Source: Eudorina sp. 2006-703-Eu-15 (taxonomy: Eukaryota; Chlorophyta; Chlorophyceae; Chlamydomonadales; Volvocaceae). Taken from it: 64,000 nt of DNA. A program made the translations under genes and the position numbers. Of this stretch, positions 24,001 through 34,400 are shown one piece after another. The stretch is from NCBI GenBank assembly GCA_003117195.1, contig BDSI01000049.1:764501-828500 (forward strand), given 5' to 3'. Below the pieces are notes generated by a model. It did no database searches and was not told the origin of the DNA. It saw nothing but the letters and a program-made list of their open reading frames with translations. Position 1 is the first letter of the stretch; the number at the start of each line of letters is the position of its first letter.

Positions 24001-25945
24001 AGATACGCGCAGGATAGGTGATGAATTCTGCGCGGTTGGCTAGCTACACCGAGATAGCCGAGGTGGCTAACAACAGCAGCTCCCAAAGCTGCTGGGGAGG
24101 CACCCCGCGGAGCCCCGGCTCCCTGCCCCTGTATCACCGGCTTACTCATCATGTGCGACGCAGTACGCCGTTGCCCGAATAGAGACTGTAACACATCAGC
24201 GCTGATAAGCGGCGGATGCACAAATACGTATCTATTCCATCACACCGAACCTCATCATCACACCGAACCTACGCCATACGAACCGAGGGTCCAAGGCGGT
24301 TGATCCTGCCAACTAAGGATCCCACCACATCGGTCCATTCGCCCGCACGTCCGTAGAGACAGAAAGAGGGTTCAGCCATCGCCACCCATCCAGCGTGCGG
24401 ATCTCAATCCATCAACTGTGGTCTCAACTCCACATCTCGGCAGCTAGCCTTAATCTCACGCTCCCGAACAATGTCGGGGGTCATCCTAGGATTCAAATCC
24501 AGGACCTTAAACCACCTCACCGCGGTAATGTCGCGCGACCTATCTATTTGCGTTAGGGTGCCTCCTTGGGTCCCTTCTTGGGTCCTGTTCCGCTGCGCAG
24601 CTCGCGTGTAACCTGTCAATTGGTAACTCGCCTGCTAACATCCTCGCGCCCACACACTGACGCGAGTTTCCCAACGGTCGCCCTACACGGCCCCCCTCCG
24701 CAAGTTTGAGCGCATCATGGTCCAGGAAGGACCCGCCAGCCTCTACCGCGGCTGGACGAGGAACGTCGCCAGCAACCTGCCCTTCGACGCGGCGCTATTC
24801 CTGCTGTACGACGTCGGGAAAACGTGGCTTATTGCCGCGCGGCAGCAGCAGCAGTCCGGTGCGCCACAACCATGTGGCCGCCATGGCGCCGGGTGCGAGG
24901 CGCCGTCTGCCGGCCCGTGCAGTGGGAAAGTCTGCCACAGCCGGAGCGCGTCGGCGACCGAGGCGCCTGCGGAGGCGATTCAACAGATTCAACGGACACA
25001 AGCGGTACGACCTGCCATAGCCGCCGTTCAGAATCGGCAGCTTGAGCGGCAGCCGCCGTTGCGGGTGCAGCATGAGGCCGGGGCGGCGACATGGTCGGTT
25101 CGTTCCGCGGCAATAGCAGCAATCACAGAGCAACCGGCAGCATCCGGAGCAGCAACAGCGGAACCGAAAGCGGTAGGAGTAGCAGAAGGACCGAGGAGCC
25201 GAGCGACGGGAGCTCAATCGGCGGCGGCTGCCTCCTTATCGGCTCTGACGCCGGCTGACGTGGCGGAAGCGGAGCCGGCGACAGGGCGCCCCGTGTACGG
25301 GTTCCGTGACGCCGTAGTGGTCGGCGGCGTGGCCGGAGCGACTGCCGGACTGCTGACCAGCCCGCTGGAAGCTGCTGTAAAGCTGATGGCTTCGCGGTGT
25401 TCTAGTGGGCACCAATCGCCCTCCGAAACCCCTGGCTCTGGACCCGTGATGACGTCACGACGAGCGAGCGGCCACCATTACTCGAGTAACCCGAGGTGCG
25501 GGGGAGGGAACAATGGTGGCAGCGGATCTGAAGGCCGCTGCCGATCTACCGGTAGAAGCAGCAAGTGTGTGCGCTGTGTGCGCTGTGTGTGCTGTGCGCC
25601 GGGCAACAGGACGCGATGTGGCCTGTGTTGAGCTGCGGGTACAACCTCCGTAAAATCATGACATCCGGATCGGGGACGCGCCGCATCATCCTGCCGTGTT
25701 GGGTTGACGAGAAACATTGCATTGTTTTTCTGCCATGCAGAGACTTGGGCGGCCGCGGGTGGGGCGCGGTCCGGGTCCTGGCGCTGCCGGGAGGCCTGGC
25801 GACGCGCGCGGCGTGGGCGGCGTTCGAGGGCGCCCTCTTCTTTCCGGCTCTGGAAGCAGCCATTCCGTTGTGCGACTGGATCTTCACGACGGACGGGTCG
25901 GCCACCGACCAACAGGAGCAGCACCCGCGGGAGAAACCGGCGTGA
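21033..25945 (+). CDS. Mitochondrial carrier family protein
   Basis: Seven exons give a phase-consistent frame of 483 residues: 21033-21171, 21522-21555, 22180-22222, 22951-23139, 23715-23765, 24705-25495 and 25741-25945 (TGA). The three-repeat carrier fold is visible: helix 1 FWSGALAGLALEA, first matrix motif HPLGSLKLK, helix 2 GAVGTLAAGSLWSGIFGSVY, second motif VPLQLVKAR, helix 4 LPFDAALFLLYD, third motif SPLEAAVKL, and a last helix AAWAAFEGALFF. The usual acidic residue of PxD/E is Gly in repeat 1 and Gln in repeat 2, so the salt-bridge network is unusual. About 150 Ala/Ser/Gln-rich residues are inserted between helices 4 and 5. The substrate cannot be told; the organisation recalls SAM-type carriers. 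Exons 2 and 3 are the least certain, and the exon 6 donor could also be GTGTTC near 25400. Confidence 0.78.
23328..23565 (-). mobile_element. Dispersed retroelement-like fragment in carrier intron 4
   Basis: On the reverse strand an open frame ends WWRKFVYAVYGEEVTDDPRG, followed within about 20 bp by a short TAA-rich tail. The same sequence appears forward at 40300-40463. The layout (coding 3' end, shared tail, A/T-rich trinucleotide end) resembles a 5'-truncated non-LTR retrotransposon. It lies in the intron between carrier exons ending at 23139 and starting at 23715, antisense to the gene. Confidence 0.6.
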
Positions 25946-28246
25946 GGGGTTTTGTAATCGATGAGGTTACTGTGAAACCCGGTCGTGCATTGATTGGCCA
26001 GATGGCTTCGGAGTGAGCACGCAAGTGGACGAGCATGGGGATCTACGAAGGTTGGCGGTGGCCATGGATCTGTTTTGAGGTGGGAGCGTCAGGGAGGACA
26101 GGAAGGAATGGCGCCCCCGGGGCTTCTTCTTTTGTTTGGTGAGCACCTCCTCACCGCGGTACGAACATGCGCCGTTCTAAGTTAGGAGTGGCATCCAGAG
26201 TGCGAGCGTGTTGGAATGAAGCCGGCGCCGGCGTACCTCATTGCTTGCGACGTTCGGTCGAAGGGGTTCGGACCCTTGGAGAGGGTCTGACTTGCAGCGG
26301 GCGACGATGGGAGGAACAGGAACAGGACATCGTAAGACGACCGGGACTGGAATGGATGACGGGTCATCGGTATATCAGGTCGGGTGGTGGCATGGGCATA
26401 CACTTGGCACGGTGTACGGGCTGCTATGTGCCATCCCTTGTGGCACGGTGGCCATCTTTCTCTTCAGAAACCGACAGAAAGTCACAAATGAGCGCGGGCG
26501 GCCCACAGGGTGACCAACAAACCCCGCCAGACATCCGCTAGCAGCCCTCACTCGAGAGTCCATGACCACCCACAATCCGAACTGTGGAAACATGCACGGC
26601 GTGGGCACGAACAGCATCCCGACCAAACTACGGGCACTTCGATGCCAACGACGCCATCCAGACAACGCCAGACAACTACACCCGCCGTCTTTAGGAGCGA
26701 ATAGGCCCTCGAAGCGCGGCCTTGCGGTTATCGCGTCCATATGAAGCGCCGTTGTAAGGTTGTACAGGCATCCAGGTCGGTCTACTCCAGGAGTCCCGCC
26801 GGCCGTGCAAGCAACGCGCCCTCACGCTCACAAGACGAGCTCTCCCGCCTGCCACCTCCCTGTGCGTACCGCCCTACCCACAGTACCAGTATGACGAACG
26901 AACGCATTCCAACCGTTACGACCATTAATTGGCCTGACGAATATTGATGCTGGCAGCCAACCTGAGAGCCACTGCAGATGATAAAGGAATCAGTGCGATA
27001 TGGTGCCGTGGCAGTGATCAGTATCTGCTGCGGTCAAGAGGGCCCAGAGACGATGTCACTGGACAGGCCCGAAGCATGAAAGCGATACAGCGCTAAATAA
27101 ACTCAAATGCTGGCATTCGAGCACCTCTTGAGCAATGTTGCAGCTTGAGCTCCTCCACCGCACCAGCACTTGCCTACGTAAGACAGCGTGTGGCCATGAG
27201 CAGTGGCTTCACCAGGCGTCCGATGCGTGCGTGGTGTGCCAACCTGCTCGCTGCAGGCACACCGTTCCCTCGTCCGCAACCTTCCAAAAATACAGTCCTC
27301 GGGTGCGGCATTTGCAGAGCACTGCTGCACGGGCGGGGTCGCCAGAGCGCCGGCCAGCGGCAACCCCTCCTGCCGAGTCCCGTCAAACCGTACGCGTTTG
27401 GTTGATGCCCACGATCGGTGGCCTGACACCCACCCCGAAGAATGTCACCAGTCAATGACAACAACCACTCCGGTGGCATGCTGACAACCACTTGACGCAC
27501 CCAGCAGGGCATTTTCTCTGCCCGTCAGTCAGTCAGTCAGTCAGTCAGCCTCTCTGTCGTTCATGCAGTGTGTCTTCGAATGAAGAGTCCGCCGACCCAC
27601 ACCGCCGGCCACGGGGGCCCCTCTTCCGTCGCTGTTCTTCTGCTCCGTCCCTGTCCACATAGAGCGCCTGCCAGGTGCCAAGGAATGCAGTCAAGCCAAG
27701 CCACGTCACGCCACCCCATGCCAAACCACCCACGTGAGGAAAGTGCGTCTTGTGCACACACACACACACAGGACCATGCTTTACCATGAATGCATAATCC
27801 AGTCGCCCAACAAAGACGAGACCCGCAGTGGTCCCTCAACCGTGACCCGAGATGTGAATCCGAGTGCGCTCATTCCGACACCCCAATCCCCAAATCCCCT
27901 GGCGCCGTGCATTCATATTTAATGACCTAGCCACAGCGAAGAACGCTAGCGCCAGACAAGGAGTCAAGTCCGCTCTATCTCTCGGGGACTGAACATATCG
28001 CGTGCCCTTCAAGCCATCAGCGCCTCCTGCAGATCCCGCAACCGTCTGCAGCGCTGCAGGTTATTAGGCCTTCGCGCCGCAGACGGCTCCCAGCAACGAG
28101 ATCCAGGCAGGGCAACCTCAAAAGCAGCTTGCTACCTCCCGCTTGTCCTAAACATGATTCGGTGTCCGTTTCAGCACCAACCCCTCGGGCGCGCTCGCCC
28201 TCCACAGCACGGCTTGGCAGCGCCAGTGCTGCGGACCCTGATATGA
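25946..28246. other. Spacer between convergent genes
   Basis: Contains the 3' UTR of the carrier gene (TGTAA motifs, the usual volvocine polyadenylation signal, occur at 25953 and 26754; the first is probably too close to the stop) and no supported coding sequence. A (GTCA)n run lies at 27524-27548 and a short CA run near 27755-27770. Confidence 0.5.
27524..27548 (+). repeat. (GTCA)n microsatellite
   Basis: Six tandem copies of GTCA in the spacer between the convergent carrier and symporter genes. Confidence 0.9.
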
Positions 28247-28251
28247 TTACA
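28247..28251 (-). terminator. Probable poly(A) signal TGTAA for symporter gene
   Basis: TGTAA on the reverse strand (TTACA forward), about 150 bp past the symporter stop codon. TGTAA is the established polyadenylation signal of volvocine algae; use of this copy is inferred from position only. Confidence 0.5.
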
Positions 28252-28402
28252 TGAAATGGTGGTGGCGTGTGTGCGTTGGGCGCGTGAACGCACATGCCCT
28301 GAGCCTGTAGTACGTGACTGCCGGCTTTGCCCGCGTCCTTCAGGTCTGTGTCCCGGTCATGCGGTCAACCGGAACAGCACCTCCGCATCCCCCGCGTGTC
28401 AC

Positions 28403-31400
28403 TCAGAGCGTCGGCCGCCGCACCAAAGCAGCAGAGTTTGCCGACTGCAACGGCTGGGCTGATGAGCCCGTGAAGACCGCAGCTGCAGCCGCCGCAGCAG
28501 CAGCCGCTGCTGTCACGGCTGGTTCCGGAGCGCGCAACCGTGGCTCCGACGCCCCAGCCATCACCGTTGGGCCAGGCGCCGGCTTAGGCACGAGACCGTG
28601 CGAGCCACCCGCGCTTGATTCCCGCTCAGTAGTGCCGGCCTTCCCCGTGCCGCGTAGTATCGTACCGTCGACCATTTCGACGGCCACCTCGCCCCTACCG
28701 CTGATGGCTTCCCCGCAGGCATTCGTGGAGCTCCCCCTTCTGGGCAGGCTAAGCGTGTCAATTGAGCTGTCACTTCCGTGGGGAACACAGTTGCCGTACC
28801 CAAGCAGAGCGGGCGAGGACAACCCGCCTGTCTCACAGCGACGGTCGTAGGTGCTGCCGCCCGCCATCTCCTTCTGCAAACCTGTGTCGTACCCAGCGCC
28901 TTCAATGTCTTCGAGATTATCGTACTCTTCCTCCGGTACTGATGGCATGGTGGCGTGACGGCGGATGTGCCTCGACGACAGTTGCGACGGGGCGTCGAAG
29001 TTGTTGGGTGGCTTCTTGCCGTGAGAGGAGGCGTCCTCGGAGGCGTACAGGGGCGAGGACTGACGCCACGACTGTACGACAGCGACAAGCCACGGAGGTC
29101 CACAGGGGCAGCGGCTGGGGTGTTGCAAACCCTAGCCGTAACGTCCTGCTAAATGGAGCAATCTGATACACTCAGATCCGGCGTCAACTCGACCCGGCTA
29201 CCGGCGGCAGAGAAACCACCGACTGCGCCTGCAGTCACCCACCCACCCACCCACCCACCCACCCACCCACCCACCCACCCACCCACCCACCCACCCACCC
29301 ACCCACCCACCCACCCACCCACCCACCCACCCACCCACCCAGTCAGTGGCCCCACGCAGCGGCCGGTAGGCGAGGAGCGCCGTTGTCCGCCCGCCGGGCC
29401 CTCACCTACCTTCGGCACGAACCACAGGATGTCCAGCCCGGGCCACCGCCGCTCGATCAGCGTCACCGCCACCAGCACCAGCAGGGAGAACAACGGCGAC
29501 AAGAAGGAGTCCAAACCCGTCCAATCGGCCATGGGCGCTGCAGGGACCGCGCCAGATACCAAGGGGGACGGCGCGGAAGCGGCGGGGTGTTTGCACTCGC
29601 AGTGTTTTAACGGCGCGGGCTGTATATGGCTGTCACCGATGACCCGCGGGGTCCTCTGGAACGTCCATCATAATAACACGGCGGGATAGGTCCCCAGCTC
29701 TCCACGGGGCGCGCAGCAGGCGCGAACGAATGGCAGTCGCGCGCGACGATTCAGGCGCGCGGCGCGGCGCGGCGCTCCAGCCAGTGCACCACTGCCGCCC
29801 CCCGCTGTCGGCTCCCAGCCTGTCACGGCAGCGCCATCCATCTCCCTAGGCCGCCCTGAACCCCTCAGTCACACAATTGTGACTCGCACGTTGCATCGTT
29901 CCCAGCCGCTTTCACCCGACCAAGCCAACCGCGCCCCGCCCTCCAAATCCCGAAGAGCCGGCGCCGGACCTTCCTACCCCGCCTCTGCCCTCGCCCCGCT
30001 CTCTCACTTTGTTGGCACTGATCCTCGGCTGGGCTCCAGACCCCCGCCGCTTTGGTCAGCTCGGGCGGATCCACCTCCATGAAGGAGGGCAGCCCAGGCA
30101 GCGCCCGACCGTAGTTGAGGTTGTACCTGCCCAAGGGGGCCACCAGGGTGCCGTCTTTCGGCAGCACCTGCTCCAGGGTGACCCGTAGCAGGGATCCAGC
30201 CAGACAAGACAGGATGCCTGTGGCGATTGGGAAGGAGGTGTCCGGCGGGTGGTCCGGGCAGGGAAGGGGCTTGCGGGACGGGGCAGGGCGAGGGTTGCGG
30301 GGCAGGGTATGGCGGGGCGTGGCGGGGTGTGGCGGCAGCCCGGGGCAGAGAGTGGCAGCCAGCGAGAGATGGGTACGGTCGCGATTGTGACGACTGGCAG
30401 AGGGCGGTTAACAGCGCAAAAGTGCGCGACGCGCTGGGCGGCTACGGTCGCGCTCGACACATGGACGGCACGCGGCATTTGGGCGCTGGGGCATTACTAC
30501 AGCAGTTGTGGGCTCTGGGGCGTTACAGCGGTTGTGCGCGGGTGGAGCGGAGTCAGGCAGACGGAACACGCCGGGCTTGGAAGGGGCGGCGCTCGCAGCT
30601 GCCCGCCCGCAGCCCGACTTAAGAGGCATCACGCAGCCAACCACAGGCAGGTCCCGTACAGGTGTTTGCGCCCCGCGGGCGGCCGCACGCACCGGCGTTG
30701 GGCGAAACGTTTGGCGCGAACACGGCCGCCAGCAGCGGCACCAGCACTCCCGCGAATACGATGTCGAAGGCCACCACCAGGAGGTACGAGGTGCGGTAGG
30801 CGAGCATGGCGGTCATGCAGGCCAGCAGCGTCATCGGAACGATGAAGAGCCGCGACATCAGCAGCAGGTTGTCCTCGTTGGAGCCGATGCGGGGAACCTG
30901 GAGACGGGGCCGCGGCGGTGGCAGCGTGTTTAGTTGTTTACAGGTGCACAGTAATGTCACAGCCATGTGCGCCTAGGACTGGGTCGGAAGATTACCGTTT
31001 CTTCAGCGTCAGGAGCAGGAGCAGGACAGGGCAGGGCAGGACAGGGCAGGACAGGGCAGGGCAGGACAGGGCAGGACAGGACAGGGCAGGGCAGGGCAGG
31101 GCAGGGCAGGGCAGGGCAGGGCAGGGCAGGACAGGGGCAGGGCAGGACAGGGGCAGGGCAGGACAGGGCAGGGCAGGGCAGGGGCAGGGCAGGGCAGGGC
31201 AGGGCAGGGCAGGGCAGGGCAGGGCAGGGCAGGGCAGGGCAGGGCAGGGCAGGGCAGGGCAGGGCAGGGCAGGGCAGGGCAGGGCAGGGCAGGCAGGGCA
31301 GGACAGGGCAGGAGCAGGGCAGGGCAGGGCAGGGCAGGGCAGGGCAGGGCAGGGCAGGGCAGGGCAGGGCAGGGCAGGGCAGGGCAGGGCAGGGCAGGGC

Positions 31401-34400
31401 AGGCAGGGCAGGGCAGGGCAGGGCAGGGCAGGGCAGGGCAGGGCAGGGCAGGGCAGGGCAGGGCAGGGCAGGGCAGGGCAGGGCAGGGCAGGGCAGGGCA
31501 GGGCAGGGCAGGGCAGGGCAGGGCAGGGCAGGGCAGGGCAGGGCAGGGCAGGCAGGGCAGGGCAGGGCAGGGCAGGGCAGGGCAGGACAGGGCAGGACGA
31601 CACCTCAAGACATGTTTTCCCCTTAGCTACCTGGATCCCCGACACCACAGCCAAGGAAACGGAGACCAACAGACCACCGGCCAGAGGATGGCAGTGTCTG
31701 TGTGTCTCCTAGCTCATGCCCGGCATTGGCGGCACCAATATACATCCCAGGTGCCTGACAAGGTGCCCACATCCACACTTCCACAAGGTACCCAACAAAG
31801 CCGCCTGACATCAGTCTGACCTCTCGGCCCTTCTCGCCCACCAAAAGCGCCCGCCCCGTACGGTCCTGTAGCCGCCCACCGCACGCGCTCTCACACGTAC
31901 ACACGCGAGGACCCCTCCGCCGGACCCCTCCCCCTCCTCCTCCTCCGCCTCCTCCCAGCCGCACCTTCCGCCACAGGTTGTGGGCTGTGACGGTCGCGGT
32001 GGCGAGGATGGCCCCATCGGCTGTGGACACGGAGGCGGCCACGAGTGCGATCATAGTCCACGCGCCCAACGCCCGCGGAACCTGGGAACCGCGGCGGGGC
32101 GGCAGCGGGGCGGCATTAAGGTCGGCCATTCGACAGGGGCGGTGCGGTCGGCTCCCCTTGGTTCGGGGTTCGCGGCGGAGGAGCCCTGTTGACGTTCCAT
32201 GACATCGGGGTCAGAAGATACTGACTCATCACGTGGTTTCGATGAACGATCGTCATGCGTTCACTGACAGCGTGTGTGTGGGGAGGGGGGGGAGGGGGGT
32301 TGGTCCTACCAGCCGCGAGGCTGGAAGGTGAAGGTGCAGGAGACGTGATATGGTACGGACATATTCCCCAGATAGGATACCCAGTGAACCCCCGGAGATA
32401 CCGGACGCTCGAGTGAAGGACGCAGGGAGCTAGATGTCCTGTGGGTGAGGCGGGGCAGACCTTCCATCTGCCGCCGAAACCCCGTGCAGCGTGCACCCGC
32501 AGCCGATCGGCGGGCGCCCGCGCGTGCCGCGTCGTCCTGAAAGGTTGGCCCCTAGATCGCGGACCGAAGCGCAGCTTCGCCGGGGCCTCGGCCTGCGATC
32601 TAGGGGCCAACTTTTCAGGACGACAACGCATTGGCCAGGCAACCAAGACCTCCTCGGCTTCGTTTATGCGTCTCGCTTTTCCTTCCTTTCTGACCTCGCT
32701 CACTCACACACAACCCCGTCCCCACCTTCTCCCACAGCAGCATGAACACCGCCATGTTCTCCCGCGGCACCCACTGCGCGCAGGAGGGCCGCCCCAGCGG
32801 CTCAGAGCAGGTGTCCGGCTCGAACAGCGCGTAGGGCGAGTCGGGCCCGAAGTACTTGCGGGCCAGGCCGCCCAGCACGCCGAAGGGCAGCGAGACGGTC
32901 AGCAGCAAGCTGCCCGCGATGAAGCAGGCGTTGCGGGCCGTGCGCGGGCACTTGGCGGCGAAGCAGCGGGCCTGGCGGGGTTCGAGGTGCCCCGCCGGTT
33001 TGAAGCGGCGGACACCGCACACCGGTGGAGGGAAACGAAATGAGGACAGGCAAATCCAGAGAGCAAATCTTCAAGTAACCAGACAAGTTGATGGAGGAGA
33101 GGATGCTCGCCGTTCCACTTGTTGGGGTCCAGGGGCGGGCGAGTGTCCTAAGGGGTCGGGTGAGTGCCTCGAGAGTTGATGCGACTGGCAGGAGCGCACG
33201 GGTAGGTGGGTGAGAGCGCGCATGCGTCCAGTACTCCAGTTATGGAGTGTCAGCCTGGTGATGAGTTTCTGCAGAATCGTCCCCGCATGCATGGCTGCGA
33301 GCGTGCGAGGTGAAGAAACGCGCCGAGCCCTTACTTTCCCGTTCGCCGCGGCAACGTAACACCAGGCATAACTCGTTTTAGAATTACCCCCCCCCACACA
33401 CACACACACATACCGCGGCTCAGTTCTCTTTTACACACACACATACGCTCCGGCGAGAGGATCGCACGCACGCACAGCATTGTGGTGTGAGTCTGTGTGG
33501 CCAAGGCAGCCGACCCGCACCAGCTGGTAGTCTTCCGCGACGCTGCGACACCAACAGCGCGCCAAATCGACAGCATTCTTCCGACACCGCAGCCTTTTAT
33601 TAATTATATGGGTCGGGCAATGGGTATATTATATACGCATACGGGCAAACTATTGGGCGCCGCTGTGCCCCACGCACTCCTGTTCTGCCTGCCTAATAAC
33701 ACACACTCCGGCGGATTCCCACCTGGAAGTCCAGCGCGCAGAGGTTCCCGAAGCCCAGCACGAAGATGCTGCACCAGTTGTACATGATGCCGTTGGGCTG
33801 CGGCGCGTAGGCGTCCACGTCCGTCATGCCGTTCAGGTTGACCGCCTTGTCGCCGGAGGGGTAGGCGTAGTTGTCGCAGGTGCGTGTGCCGGTGACGGGG
33901 TCGGTGCAGGCAATGCTGCCGGAGTACCCGGGGGTGCGCGCCTATCGCTATGCGGGGCGGGGCGGGCGGGGAAGATCTCATACCGTAAACAGGGCAGCCC
34001 CGGGCGCGGAGAGATACAGTAGCTTCACAGATGCTAACAGGACATGTCAGTTCGGTGTGTGGACGCACTGCGAGCCATCCGATCTGTATTGGGAGCTGTG
34101 CCCGGGTCCGCTCGTACACACAAACGCGGGTGCTTGGTTTGGGTCGGGCGGGTCTCTTCTCTTAACACACAAACGCGCACGGATCGGCCAGACCGGACAA
34201 CAAATTCCCGCCGTCCCGCGATCCCCATATCGGTTAACGTACCCGACTGGCCACCGACCTCGGATTGCGGTCGCCGGTGTCGCGCTATCACCTGCGGCGT
34301 GGCACCTTGCTCTGTATGTCTCCTTTCCCTTCCCCGTCCCCGTCCCCGTCCACTTGCCCTTCCCCTTCGCTTTCCACGTTTCCTTCTTCCGCTGTCCCCT

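Noticed and set aside
24040..24620. Possible tRNA-derived SINE or LINE fragment in carrier intron 5
   Set aside because: No A/B box pair or tail could be identified; the open frame at 24404-24619 is unsupported.
26375..27460. Open frames of about 85-120 codons on both strands
   Set aside because: No motif, no exon chain; composition typical of non-coding spacer.
30918..31712. Open frames of 199-264 codons (GRAGQ/PALPC repeats)
   Set aside because: Translation of the GGGCA pentamer array inside a symporter intron; no conserved protein content.
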